This document shows, piece after piece, positions 1 through 11,744 of a DNA stretch of 64,000 nucleotides. This DNA is from Siphonodentalium dalli (taxonomy: Eukaryota; Mollusca; Scaphopoda; Gadilida; Siphonodentaliidae): contig CP136067.1 of the NCBI GenBank assembly GCA_032622095.1, forward strand, positions 622,001 through 686,000. The letters run 5' to 3'. The translations under genes were made by a program, and so were the position numbers. The first letter of the stretch is position 1; the number at the start of each line of letters is the position of its first letter. Below the pieces are notes generated by a model. That model saw nothing but the letters and a program-made list of their open reading frames with translations, was not told the DNA's origin and searched no databases.

Positions 1-130
1 TATATATTATTGTTTAGAAACTTCTTTCGAAAATTTCTGTTTCTTTTTTAGTTTAGTTCCTCATTTTGTAAATGACCAGCAACATATTTTGAGCCCTGGT
101 CATTCTTTAACAATTTTATAATTTCACCCA

Positions 131-207
131 TACAGAGCCCCAGACAAACATGAGCAGACAACACTCTTATATATGCTTATTATATGTGTGGGGCTCCCTG
201 CAGGGTA
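131..207 (+). repeat. Family B hairpin MITE
   Basis: About 80 bp with complementary ends (agagcccc at the left, ggggctccct at the right) and the core gagcagacaacactc. The same core recurs some twenty times in the window in both orientations, which marks it as a dispersed short hairpin element. Confidence 0.75.
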
Positions 208-499
208 ATGGATGTTTTTATTTTATGTCCTAAAAATTGTAAGAAACATTTATGGTCGACATCTGATTCAAGGGGGGGGGGGGGGGGAGGGTGCAAATGG
301 AATTATGCAAAAATATGTATGGTCGACTCGCATATATAAGAGAATGCATTGGCACAGGATAAAAATCAGCCCATGTTATAAGCCTGGATACTAAATAAGT
401 TATAAATGATGCATATCTCAATGTATTTATAGATTTTGTTTATATCCTCAAGTTGGGAGACTGCATGGGGACCTAACTCTGCTCAGACAACATCTGTTC

Positions 500-640
500 T
501 GGAAAGTTTGTTTATTATCAAATTTCTATAGAAACTTCTTCACATAGATTCTATTTCTTTTTAAGTTTCACCATTTGGGAACTTACATCTGAATCTATGT
601 CTCCCATAGCAGATGAGGTCATGCAGAATGAGGGCAAATG
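500..640 (+). repeat. Family A2-type dispersed repeat fragment
   Basis: Contains accatttgggaactt, ctatgtctcccatagcagat and catgcagaatgag in the same order as the repeats at 32.7 kb and 53.0 kb. It is a truncated copy lacking the hairpin arm that follows in those copies. Confidence 0.6.
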
Positions 641-1190
641 TGAGACTGCATGAGTGGGGCTCATTCTTTGTGGGCTTCATGTGATTATAGCAACCACCGC
701 AGGCGAGCGTGGTTGTTTATACCTTAGGCAGGTGAATGACGTCATATAATTATTTCTATATTTTCTATACGATGAGACGAAATTCAGGAAGAGTGTATGC
801 TATTTATCGAAATTGACACGTGACTTCCTGTTAGCAACTGTTTGGAGATTGTAAAATTGCAGAATCGGAAGTGGAACAACGAGATGAAAATAAAATTGTC
901 AACTTCCGAAGAATTCCCATGTGATTTAGGCATACTAGTTTCATTTAGACCAATCTCAGCGGTTAGTTAGCTTAATGAAAACCAGAGAAGACGTCATTTA
1001 CGTCATGTTGGCTGCGTAGGGCAGAATCAAGAAAAGATTGCACAATTCCATGTCGTCTCCACTGGGGCCATTGCATGCTGTTACATAAATTATTCTTAGC
1101 GTTATGTCGCCGATGAAAAGCAAATTCGGGATACAGCATGTGTGGTTGCTCCACTACGTGTCACGTATGATTCATATTATTTTATTGATA

Positions 1191-1243
1191 TTTACAGGTG
1201 ACGACTGTGAGACCGATATTAACGGGTGTGCTGCTCTTTATGA
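1191..1243 (+). pseudogene. Decoy acceptor with copy of exon 1 start
   Basis: A polypyrimidine/AG site (tttacag, AG ending at 1197) is followed by a near copy of the first 40 bases of the exon at 1279, starting gtgacgactgtgagaccgat. It diverges after the GCT codon and runs back into another copy of the intron end. It is a tandem duplication of acceptor plus exon start, 81 bp upstream of the true site. The frame is open between the two copies, so retention would insert residues rather than stop. Confidence 0.8.
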
Positions 1244-1278
1244 AGGCTCATGTGATTATATTTTATTGATATTTATAG

Positions 1279-1440
1279 GTGACGACTGTGAGACCGATAA
1301 TGACGGGTGTGCTGGAAGCCCTTGCTTAGATCTACAGACATGTACAGACAAAACTCCCACTGAGCAGAACATGACAGGCCTCACTCACCAATGTTCAGCA
1401 TGTCCGACAGGTTACACACAGCAGGAGTCTAAATGCGCAG
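1279..1440 (+). CDS. EGF exon 1 (residues 1-54 of the visible protein)
   Basis: Acceptor tttatag, donor GCAG|GTCAGT, 162 bases, phase 1-1. The exon opens with a short tail (D-D-C) that supplies the last cysteine of a preceding domain. One six-cysteine EGF follows: Gly-Cys-Ala-Gly-Ser-Pro-Cys start, a long C3-C4 loop with an N-glycosylation sequon (NMT), then the CPTGY turn. This lone Cys tail suggests that the upstream exon encodes the eight-cysteine half that the later long exons carry in one piece, so an intron splits this copy at the GW-x-G position. The upstream exon is not in the window. Confidence 0.9.
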
Positions 1441-1507
1441 GTCAGTTATCATATAGTCTGTGTAAACATATACACTCAAAACAAGCCTGCAAATAGTGTG
1501 TCTAACC

Positions 1508-1589
1508 CACAGAGAGCCCCACATAGACTGGAGCAGACGACACTCTGTAGTGCATGCTTCCATCTGTGTGAGGCTCCCTGTGGGATAAA
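1508..1589 (+). repeat. Family B hairpin MITE
   Basis: Canonical copy: cccacagagagccccacata at the left, the core gagcagacgacactc, and gtgaggctccctgtggga at the right. The ends are inverted repeats, giving an imperfect hairpin of about 80 nt. Confidence 0.8.
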
Positions 1590-1660
1590 ACTTTAACATT
1601 GTTTTTTGAGGTGGATGTTTTACATTACTGTTAAAGCTGCAAATAGTGTGTCTGTCATTT

Positions 1661-1728
1661 GCAGAATGAGGTCCCCAGAGGCTGAATTTAGTGATGCTAT
1701 AATTCACCCTCTGGGGTTCTCATTCTGC
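1661..1728 (+). repeat. Family A hairpin MITE
   Basis: Starts gcagaatgaggtccccagag and ends with the inverted counterpart ctcattctgc. The apex is shortened compared with other copies. Confidence 0.8.
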
Positions 1729-1837
1729 TTAGGCCTCATCTTCTGGGAAGTATCTATAGTATCAAATTAACATTGTTTTTAGTTACGTTTTCCCTTTGGG
1801 GAAGTTTCTATATCCCCTAATTTGCAGAAGGTAAAAT

Positions 1838-2022
1838 CCATAATCGAGGTGCCCAATGGGTGAACATCACCAACTTCAATTGGGGAACTTCATCTGATCC
1901 TAGGTCTGCCATAGCAGTTGAGGGCCTAAGCAGAATGAGGTTCCCAGATGGTGAATCTGGTGATGCTAGCCCGCTGTGTGGGATAGCGTCACTAAATTCA
2001 CCCCCCGGGGACCTCATTCTGC
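1838..2022 (+). repeat. Family A2 repeat joined to family A hairpin
   Basis: 1838-1915 is the A2 hairpin (cgaggtgcccaatgggtgaa, then aattggggaacttcat). 1930-2022 is a full family A hairpin with arms gcagaatgaggttcccagat and acctcattctgc and an apex near ctagcccgctgtgtggga. The same A2-then-A order recurs at 32.7 and 53.0 kb, so the two may be parts of one longer element. Confidence 0.75.
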
Positions 2023-2083
2023 AAATGACAAAATCTGAGTCTATTATAGTCTCTCAAGTCTGAGTTTAGTGTGTCTGTCATTT

Positions 2084-2177
2084 ACAGAATGAGGTCCCCC
2101 AAAGGGTGAATTTAGTAACTCTATCAGTCATAGCTGGCTACCATCACTAAATTCACCCTTTGGGGACCTCATTCTGC
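2084..2177 (+). repeat. Family A hairpin MITE
   Basis: Palindromic copy with arms gaatgaggtccccca and ggggacctcattctgc. It is preceded by gtgtgtctgtcattt, a flank shared with other family A copies. Confidence 0.8.
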
Positions 2178-2851
2178 TTAGGCCTCATCTTCTCTGGTAG
2201 TGTTGGAAGGTTATAGAATTTACGTTTGGGTTTCGTTTTTTTGGGGTAAAAAAAACCTTGGTTTCTGTTTTAGTATGCAATCACTTAACATATAGCAATT
2301 AGTTCAACACAACTGGACAAAACAGGCACTACTAGTTACATAGGGTTGGGGTAAGTTGGGAACAGCTTGCTGTGTTGCTACATCATGAACTTTAATGAGA
2401 ATGTGAGATAAAAGTCATATTGAACCATCAAGTTTAAGCAAACACAAAATAGTTGTGCTCGACTGACCATATTTCTTGACGCTGACCCTAAACTTTTTTT
2501 CCGACTATACACAAATATTTCCCCCATACCAAAATCAAAACATAAAAGTGAAATTTTTATCATTCACTCAACTTACACAATGTAAAGTTTGAGCTATAGC
2601 CATGGGTTGGCATCTGTCGGACATGCGTGCTTCAACAATTTCCTTCGGCATGCCCTACAGGCCGCATCTCTTGTCCGATCTACACGAAACTTTATATGTA
2701 GCTTCATGGTAACTTATAAAACCTACAAAACTTTTCATCATATTTATTATATTGTTTTATATCGTTATGTTTTATTGTTATGTATGTTGCATCGGATTAC
2801 GCCATGACAGGTATATCTTATACAATAAATCCTAAAATCTTGAAATTTCAG
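2178..2851 (+). other. Unremarkable intron before exon 2
   Basis: AT-rich sequence in which I see no repeat, hairpin or exon. It ends in the acceptor tgaaatttcag. Confidence 0.5.
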
Positions 2852-2968
2852 ACATCAACGAGTGCACAAATAAGACTCACAACTGTGACCAGAAATGTGA
2901 AAACTCGGAGGGCTCATTCACATGTACATGCTACTCTGGATATCGAAAGTCTAACGGCCAGTGTATAA
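2852..2968 (+). CDS. EGF exon 2, calcium-binding type (residues 55-93)
   Basis: Acceptor gaaatttcag, donor ATAA|GTAAGT, 117 bases, phase 1-1. It encodes one cbEGF starting x-INEC with six cysteines in the usual spacing. The segment CENSEGSFTCTC fits the Asp/Asn hydroxylation consensus C-x-[DN]-x4-[FY]-x-C-x-C, so calcium binding is likely. First one-EGF exon of module 1, equivalent in position to the exons at 27466 and 39858. Confidence 0.92.
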   Translation, partial: TSTSAQIRLTTVTRNVKTRRAHSHVHATLDIESLTASV

Positions 2969-2978
2969 GTAAGTATAT

Positions 2979-3024
2979 CGGAGGGCTCATTCATATGTAC
3001 ATGTTACTCTGGATATCGAATGTC
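2979..3024 (+). pseudogene. Duplicated piece of exon 2 after its donor
   Basis: Ten bases after the donor, cggagggctcattcatatgt and the following 25 bases repeat the exon interior at 2906-2952 with a few changes. The unit offset is 73 bp. The copy is out of frame and has no terminal cysteine, so it is a non-coding remnant of a tandem duplication across the donor. Confidence 0.8.
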
Positions 3025-3029
3025 CATTA

Positions 3030-3241
3030 CCCTACAGGGAGCCCCATACATATATAGAAGCATATAGAAGAGTGTCGTCTGCTCATGTTTGTCTGGGGCT
3101 CTGTATGGGTGAAATTATAAAATTGTTAAAGAATACAAGAAAATTGTTTTTAAATTGTAAAAAATTGTTAGGCCAATGCATTCTCTTTTATATGCGAGGC
3201 GACCTATGGTCATATATAAGAGAATGCATTGGCACAGGGTA
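3030..3241 (+). repeat. Family B hairpin (reverse) and family D palindrome
   Basis: 3030-3112 carries the reverse core gagtgtcgtctgctc between agggagccccat and ctctgtatggg. 3170-3241 is a family D palindrome (ccaatgcattctctt to agagaatgcattggcaca) with TATATAAG steps in both arms. Confidence 0.7.
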
Positions 3242-3516
3242 AAAAATCACCATCGATAATGACTGCTTTCAACAGAGTGCCCAATGATATTATTTCCATT
3301 TTCCATTCTAGAGTTATCCTTCTTTGTTTATTTAAAATTTTGGTTTAATTCTGCCCATGTTTGAGTTTCTCACCATGGGGAGACACATCATGGGGAGACA
3401 CATCTTTCTTCTTATTATTTAGATCCTGTGAAAAAAATGGATCTAATTTTACATACTTTAATTATTCAACTTTCGAAGTGATGCATCCAGCTGTTGCATT
3501 GCCATGATTACAGTAT

Positions 3517-3553
3517 TTTTTCTTTGTAGATAAAAATGAGTGTGGGGATAATA
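3517..3553 (+). pseudogene. Decoy acceptor with decayed copy of exon 3 start
   Basis: A T-rich tract ending tttgtag (AG at 3528-3529) is followed by ataaaaatgagtgtggggat, which resembles the first 25 bases of the exon at 3617 (AAT-GAG-TGT in the same frame). Homology fades by about 3553, and no donor or further cysteine follows. It lies 87 bp upstream of the true start. Confidence 0.65.
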
Positions 3554-3616
3554 TACTAAGGGCAGGTTTAACTCTTCAGGTTTCGATGGTTACATTACAT
3601 TTTTATTTGTTTACAG

Positions 3617-3745
3617 ATATAAATGAGTGTACAGATGATATAGATAACTGCGTCCATATATGCACGGACACTGATGGCGGGTATAACTGTTCATGTTATG
3701 ATGGTTATCTTATCAATGCCACAATGCCGAATATGTGTTTCCAAG
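3617..3745 (+). CDS. EGF exon 3, calcium-binding type (residues 94-136)
   Basis: Acceptor ttgtttacag, donor CCAAG|GTGAGT, 129 bases, phase 1-1. One cbEGF starting DINEC with six cysteines; CTDTDGGYNCSC matches the hydroxylation consensus. Two N-glycosylation sequons (NCS, NAT) are visible. The last loop (LINATMPNMC) is longer than in exon 2. Second one-EGF exon of module 1. Confidence 0.92.
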
Positions 3746-4312
3746 GTGAGTTCCACATGAGTTCACTCCCGACCATGTACAACACATATTACTACATGAG
3801 TTCCATCCACGTACGACACATATTACTACATGAGTTCCATCCACGTACAACACATATTAACACATGATTTCCATCCACGTACAACACATATTACTACATG
3901 ATTTCCATCCACGTACAACACATATTAACACATGATTTCCATCCACGTACGACACATATTAACACATGATTTCCATCCACGTACAACACATATTAACACA
4001 TGATTTCCATCCATGTACAACACATATTAACACATGATTTCCATCCACGTACAACACATATTAACACATGATTTCCATCCACGTACAACACATATTAACA
4101 CATGATTTCCATCCACGTACAACACATATTAACACATGATTTCCATCCATGTACAACACATATTAACACATGATTTCCATCCACGTATTAACACATGATT
4201 TCCATCCACGTACAACACATATTAACACATGATTTCCATCCACATACAACACATATTAACACATGATTTCCGTCCATGTACAACACATATTAACACATGA
4301 TTTTCATCCACA
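3746..4312 (+). repeat. 34-bp tandem array anchored on exon 3 donor
   Basis: About 16 units of 34 bp (acatgatttccatccacgta plus caacacatattaac) begin directly at the donor. The true junction reads aagGTGAGTTCCA, and the first units read acATGAGTTCCA, so the array looks seeded from the donor itself with the essential GT changed to AT. Later units drift to ATGATTTCC. Confidence 0.85.
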
Positions 4313-4330
4313 TATATCACGTATATAGAC

Positions 4331-5443
4331 TAGATATTCACGGTTTTTCGGTATTTAGTCATATCGCGATATAATTTTTTATATCGTGTAGTCGGTTTCT
4401 AAAAAAATGGATAGTGGGAGACGATATTCCAATTATTTAGTCGTTTTTTTAATTTAAAATGGTCAAAAACGTATAAATCTTAGTTGAAATGTCTTCCTAT
4501 AAGCAAGGAGACAAAGAGACAGATGTTTTGGATCAATTACTACCGGCGTTTCTTTGCAAAGGGTTGTATCAGTAATTGAATTGTGTCAACGCCTTCGTTC
4601 ATGCGCCTCATCAGAGTGTGTTGTCGGAAGTAATAAAACAATTTCATTGCGTGTACATCAAAGCCATAATCCAATGTCCTCACAGCGCATTCATTCGTGA
4701 TCACAGCTCATTGAAGTTGGTTTTTACCAGGGCTAACGTGTGTACACGTGGTGTCCACACATCACGCCATTGTTGGTTTACTTACACCCTGGCCAGTGTG
4801 AGAAACGTAATACGCCGATGGCGATATAATCGCAATGATGTATATATGGTAGGCCAAGTTAGGCATTCAATAGTCTCAACTAGAATTTCAAGTCCGGTCA
4901 AATAGTGGCCCAAAGCGTGCATGTTTGAAACCAGAAAAAGTAAATATGTTGACATTCTTGGCGGAAAACATGTAGACATTCTCCTAATTGTTATGTGTAA
5001 TAGACATTCTCCGAATTGCTATGTGTAATAACTATCATTGTTTAATATTTAATTTTTGTTTGTTGTGTTCATATAAATAAAGACAAAATTTAAATAATAT
5101 TAGAATGTTATTTTTTGTAATCGTAAGCGACGCCCTGGCAATTTATGAATGTATGAACGTAAGCGACACACCCATTAGTTTTCCCATTTCCGTGTTGACG
5201 CTGACTCTATGACGCTCGTTGCTCTGCTTTGTTTGCCGACATGACTGCGAACAGTAAAGCGACGTAGCCCCATACAGCCAGTGTCTAGTACTATTTTGTG
5301 TTGGATGCGAATGAATTCGTCATAAATGCGAAATAATTCTGAAGATTTTGACAAATAAAAATTTCCCACGGTATTTAGTCATATCGCGATATATTTTTCA
5401 ATACCGTAGTCGGTATAACTTGAGTCAATATCGTGAAGCTCTA
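4331..5443. mobile_element. Non-autonomous hAT-like element (1.1 kb)
   Basis: Exact 8-bp direct repeats ATATAGAC flank it (4323-4330 and 5444-5451). The ends are imperfect inverted repeats, tagatattcacgg at the left and cgtgaagctcta at the right. A subterminal block, cggtatttagtcatatcgcg, recurs near both ends. TSD length and the TAG-type end fit the hAT superfamily. No transposase was recognised; the longest frame (4576-4905) has no familiar motif. Confidence 0.75.
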
Positions 5444-5451
5444 ATATAGAC

Positions 5452-6713
5452 TATTGATTTTGTCACCAATTATTATCTAATACGACGCTGTTGTTTTGAA
5501 TTTGGGGAGCACGAATGTCGCACAGTAGATCAGTGGGCTTAAAGCATTAATGTCGTAATCGGCTGACAATAGGCCAACCCAAATCAGTCGACGTGCAACA
5601 TTCTCCTATTTATATAAACGTCATAAAATAATTTATTTGTTTTTATTTATAAGGGAAAGTAGGTCTATACTGAATTTGCATGCACTCTCGACAAGATATA
5701 TAACTATTTAATATGATCATACGTAAACGTAATTTGCGCCCGCTTGTTACTGTTCATGTGATTATCGGATGAATTTTTATCTTTAGAAGGATTTGATGAT
5801 AAACCCTGACGGGACACAAAAAAATAATATATACAATGTATGTAAATAATCACATGTAAAGTAAATGTGGATGTTTAGCCTGCCCGCGTAATACGAGTCT
5901 CAGCTGTCTGGCCATCGACGCAGACATGTCTGGAATTTTGCGCGCCGATGTAGGTTGTGACGTCATGATATACGTCTTGATGTCATGACGCCTTTACTGG
6001 TTTCCAAGGAAGCAAACTTAAAATGACTCTGCGATCTTTCAAAACCGGAACTTAAAGTTTCCGTTTGTCGGCCTTGAACTTTGAGAATATTTCTTCAATC
6101 TTTTAGGCGGAAATACCGTTAGAAAATGGAAGATAAAATCTAAACGTCCACTAAGGTCCCTAGAATCCTCTTTCGGGGCCAATATTTTTAATAATTTTAT
6201 AAAATATGTAAACAAAACTTTTTCATGCAATTTCAGTTTTTGTTAACCACGGCTTTGGTTTAATTTACATTATATTTTTAAAAATATCTTTGGCTTTAGG
6301 ATCATGATGTTCCTACGTATGATGAAATATAGCTAACATTTACTGGAACAAAGTTTTTTATTTTTGCCCTGGAGCATTTTGCCTAATTACACATTTCGAG
6401 GTGGAATTAATCAATAAAAAATGGAGGCCGTCGCCAAAAATATTGTTTTGGACTCGGCTGACCCTTGAGTTATGAATAAATTATTCTATTTTAGGTAAGT
6501 TGTGTATATTTTTAGATTGGGCCGAAAAAGTCGATTAGTATATCTCAAACATAAGCCTTATGCATGTGGATCTTATTTGGTGGGAACTATAAAGTGATTT
6601 TGACAAGAATTGTTTTAAACGCTACATGCAGAAACCCCTAAGTGATTGTTTTAGCTTTGGTTCGTTTATTACGCTTGCGTATGATCATATTATTGCTTGA
6701 CCTCTCATTTCAG
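5452..6713 (+). other. Unassigned intron before exon 4
   Basis: About 1.26 kb with scattered CpG but no recognisable exon, array or hairpin. It ends at the acceptor cctctcatttcag. Confidence 0.5.
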
Positions 6714-6842
6714 ATCCAAACCGGGATATCTGCGCATTAAATAATCTGACTTGTGCAGTTGGCTGCACGGAAGTTAGTGGAACTGCACAATGTTTCTGTG
6801 AACAAGGGTTTAAGTTAGAGCAAGACGAACAAAACTGCACAG
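6714..6842 (+). CDS. EGF exon 4, non-calcium type (residues 137-179)
   Basis: Acceptor cctctcatttcag, donor CACAG|GTAGGT, 129 bases, phase 1-1. It encodes a six-cysteine EGF lacking the D-x-[DN]-E-C start (x-PNRDIC instead). A short N-L-T-C segment precedes C2, and the later half reads CFCEQGFKLE. The exons at the same position of modules 2 and 3 (30009 and 48322) share this [NV]-x-T-C and C-x-C-x3-[FY]-x-L pattern, so the non-calcium state is a conserved property of this slot. Confidence 0.9.
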
Positions 6843-9800
6843 GTAGGTCTATACTATCGTTAAATGGTTTCACCCATTCAATTATAAAAGTATTTATTAA
6901 TTAGCTCTAGGTTATCGGCCATACTATCGTCAAATGGATTCACTCATTCAATTATAAAAGTATTTATTAATTAAATAATTATTTTATTAATTAACTATAG
7001 GTTATCGGCCGTACTATCGTCAAATGGATTCACCCATTCAATTATAAAAGTATTTATTAATTAAATAATTATTTTATTAATTAGCTATAGGTTATTGACC
7101 GTACTATCGTCAAATGGATTCACTCATTCAATAATAGAAGTATTTATTAGTTAAATAATTATTTTATTAATTAACTATAGGTTATTGACCGTACTATCGT
7201 CAAATGGATTCACTCATTCAATAATAGAAGTATTTATTAATTAAATAATTATTTGATTAATTAACTATAGGTTATCGGCCTTACTATCGTCAAATGGATT
7301 CACCCATTCAATTATAAAAGTATTTATTAATTAGCTCTAGGTTATCGGCCATACTATCGTCAAATGGATTCACTCATTCAATTATAAAAGTATTTATTAA
7401 TTAAATAATTATTTTATTAATTAACTATAGGTTATCGGCCATACTATCGTCAAATGGATTCACTCATTCAATTATAAAAGTATTTATTAATTAAACAATT
7501 ATTTTATTAATTAACTATAGGTTATCGGCCATACTATCGTCAAATGGATTCACTCATTCAATTATAAAAGTATTTACTAATTAAATAATTATTTTATTAA
7601 TTAACTATAGGTTATCGGCCGTACTATCGTCAAATGGATTCACCCATTCAATTATAAAAGTATTTATTAATTAGCTCTAGGTTATCGGCCATACTATCGT
7701 CAAATGGATTCACTCATTCAATTATAAAAGTATTTATTAATTAAATAATTATTTTATTAATTAACTATAGGTTATCGGCCGTACTATCGTCAAATGGATT
7801 CACTCATTCAATTATAAAAGTATTTATTAATTAGCTCTAGGTTATCGGCCATACTATCGTCAAATGGATTCACTCATTCAATTATAAAAGTATTTATTAA
7901 TTAAATAATTATTTTATTAATTAACTATAGGTTATCGGCCATACTATCGTCAAATGGATTCACTCATTCAATTATAAAAGTATTTATTAATTAAATAATT
8001 ATTTTATTAATTAACTATAGGTTATCGGCCATACTATCGTCAAATGGATTCACTCATTCAACTATAGAAGTATTTATTAATTAAATAATTATTTTATTAA
8101 TTAGCTCTAGGTTATCGGCCATACTATCGTCAAATGGATTCACTCATTCAATTATAAAAGTATTTATTAATTAAATAATTATTTTATTAATTAACTATAG
8201 GTTATCGGCCGTACTATCGTCAAATGGATTCACTCATTCAATTATAAAAGTATTTATTAATTAAATAATTATTTTATTAATTAACTATAGGTTATCGGCC
8301 GTACTATCGTCAAATGGATTCACCCATTCAATTATAAAAGTATTTATTAATTAAATAATTATTTTATTAATTAGCTATAGGTTATTGACCGTACTATCGT
8401 CAAATGGATTCACTCATTCAATAATAGAAGTATTTATTAATTAAATAATTATTTTATTAATTAACTATAGGTTATTGACCGTACTATCGTCAAATGGATT
8501 CACTCATTCAATAATAGAAGTATTTATTAATTAAATAATTATTTTATTAATTAACTATAGGTTATCGGCCTTACTATCGTCAAATGGATTCACCCATTCA
8601 ATTATAAAAGTATTTATTAATTAGCTCTAGGTTATCGGCCATACTATCGTCAAATGGATTCACTCATTCAATTATAAAAGTATTTATTAATTAAATAATT
8701 ATTTTATTAATTAACTATAGGTTATCGGCCATACTATCGTCAAATGGATTCACTCATTCAATTATAAAAGTATTTATTAATTAAACAATTATTTTATTAA
8801 TTAACTATAGGTTATCGGCCATACTATCGTCAAATGGATTCACTCATTCAATTATAAAAGTATTTACTAATTAAATAATTATTTTATTAATTAACTATAG
8901 GTTATCGGCCGTACTATCGTCAAATGGATTCACCCATTCAATTATAAAAGTATTTTATTAATCAGCTCTAGGTTATCGGCCATACTATCGTCAAATGGAT
9001 TCACTCATTCAATTATAAAAGTATTTATTAATTAAATAATTATTTTATTAATTAACTATAGGTTATCGGCCGTACTATCGTCAAATGGATTCACTCATTC
9101 AATTATAAAAGTATTTATTAATTAGCTCTAGGTTATCGGCCATACTATCGTCAAATGGATTCACTCATTCAATTATAAAAGTATTTATTAATTAAATAAT
9201 TATTTTATTAATTAACTATAGGTTATCGGCCATACTATCGTCAAATGGATTCACTCATTCAATTATAAAAGTATTTATTAATTAAATAATTATTTTATTA
9301 ATTAACTATAGGTTATCGGCCATACTATCGTCAAATGGATTCACTCATTCAACTATAGAAGTATTTATTAATTAAATAATTATTTTATTAATTAGCTCTA
9401 GGTTATCGGCCATACTATCGTCAAATGGATTCACTCATTCAATTATAAAAGTATTTATTAATTAAATAATTATTTTATTAATTAACTATATGTTATCGGC
9501 CGTACTATTGTCAAATGGATTCACCCATTCAATTATAAAAGTATTTATTAATTAAATAATTATTTTATTAATTAGCTATAGGTTATTGACCGTACTATCG
9601 TCAAATGGATTCACTCATTCAATAATAGAAGTATTTATTAATTAAATAATTATTTTATTAATTAACTATAGGTTATTGACCGCACTATCGTCAAATGGAT
9701 TCACTCATTCAATAATAGAAGTATTTATTAATTAAATAATTATTTGATTAATTAACTATAGGTTATCGGCCTTACTATCGTCAAATGGATTCACCCATTC

Positions 9801-11650
9801 AATTATAAAAGTATTTATTAATTAGCTCTAGGTTATCGGCCATACTATCGTCAAATGGATTCACTCATTCAATTATAAAAGTATTTATTAATTAAATAAT
9901 TATTTTATTAATTAACTATAGGTTATCGGCCATACTATCGTCAAATGGATTCACTCATTCAATTATAAAAGTATTTATTAATTAAACAATTATTTTATTA
10001 ATTAACTATAGGTTATCGGCCATACTATCGTCAAATGGATTCACTCATTCAATTATAAAAGTATTTACTAATTAAATAATTATTTTATTAATTAACTATA
10101 GGTTATCGGCCGTACTATCGTCAAATGGATTCACCCATTCAATTATAAAAGTATTTATTAATTAGCTCTAGGTTATCGGCCATACTATCGTCAAATGGAT
10201 TCACTCATTCAATTATAAAAGTATTTATTAATTAAATAATTATTTTATTAATTAACTATAGGTTATCGGCCGTACTATCGTCAAATGTATTCACTCATTC
10301 AATTATAAAAGTATTTATTAATTAGCTCTAGGTTATCGGCCATACTATCGTCAAATGGATTCACTCATTCAATTATAAAAGTATTTATTAATTAAATAAT
10401 TATTTTATTAATTAACTATAGGTTATCGGCCATACTATCGTCAAATGGATTCACTCATTCAGCTATAGAAGTATTTATTAATTAAATAATTATTTTATTA
10501 ATTAACTATAGGTTATCGGCCATGCTATCGTCAAATGGATTCACTCATTCAATAATAGAAGTATTTATTAATTAAATAATTATTTTATTAATTAACTATA
10601 GGTTATTGGCCGTACTATCGTCAAATGGATTCACCCATTCAATTATAAAAGTATTTATTAATTAAATAATTATTTGATTAATTAGCTATAGGTTATTGAC
10701 CGTACTATCGCCAAATGGATTCACTCATTCAATAATAGAAGTATTTATTAATTAAATAATTATTTTATTAATTAACTATAGGTTATCGGCCGTACTATCG
10801 TCAAATGGATTCACCCATTCAATTATAAAAGTATTTATTAATTAAATAATTATTTTATTAATTAACTATAGGTTATCGGCCATACTATCGTCAAATGGAT
10901 TCACCCATTCAATTATAAAAGTATTTATTAATTAAATAATTATTTGATTAACTATAGGTTATCGGCCATACTATCGTCAAATGGATTCACCCATTCAATT
11001 ATAAAAGTATTTATTAATTAAATAATTATTTTATTAATTAGCTCTAGGTTATCGGCCGTACTATCGTCAAATGGATTCACTCATTCAATTATAAAAGTAT
11101 TTATTAATTAAATAATTATTTTATTAATTAACTATAGGTTATCGGCCATACTATCATCAAATGGATTTACCCATTCAATTATAAAAGTATTTATTAATTA
11201 ATTAATTATTTTATTAATTAACTATAGGTTATCGGCCGTACTATCGTCAAATGGATTCACCCATTCAATTATAAAAGTATTTATTAATTAGCTCTAGGTT
11301 ATTGGCCGTACTATCATCAAATGGATTCACCCATTCAATTATAAAAGTATTTATTAATTAAATAATTATTTTATTAATTAACTATAGGTTATCGGCCATA
11401 CTATCGTCAAATGGATTCACCCATTCAATTATAAAAGTATTTATTAATTAAATAATTATTTTATTAATTAACTATAGGTTATCGGCCATACTATAGTCAA
11501 ATGGATTCACCCATTCAATTATAGAAGTATTTATTAATTAAATAATTATTTGATTAATTAGCTATAGGTTATCGGCCGTACTATCGTTAAATGGATTCAC
11601 TCATTTAATCATAAAATTATTTATTAATTAGATATAGGTTATTGGCCGCA
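6843..11650 (+). repeat. 4.8-kb AT-rich 90/70-bp satellite array
   Basis: The whole stretch is a tandem array of a 90-bp unit (gttatcggccatactatcgt ... attaattaactatag) alternating with a 70-bp form lacking a 20-bp attaaataatt segment. It begins at the exon 4 donor: the donor reads cagGTAGGTCTATACTATCG and the units read tagGTTATCGGCCATACTATCG. Marker variants such as gttattgaccg recur at 7091, 8381 and 9582, so higher-order units of about 1.2-1.3 kb are present. No reading frame crosses it. Confidence 0.9.
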
Positions 11651-11744
11651 ATAAGTAGAAAGCTGCCCGCATATTAAGTAACAATATTAAGTGGCCAATA
11701 AGTGGAAAACGTGGGAAATAAGTGAAAAAGTTGGCCAATAAGTC

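Larger units (their letters stand above)
1..1189 (+). other. Upstream intron sequence
   Basis: No exon is recognisable before 1279. The stretch holds a poly-G run near 272-287, a family D fragment near 303-357 (half palindrome ending in gcattggcaca), one family B hairpin and a family A2-like fragment. The rest looks like unique AT-rich intron. It probably lies between an unseen upstream exon and the exon at 1279. Confidence 0.6.
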
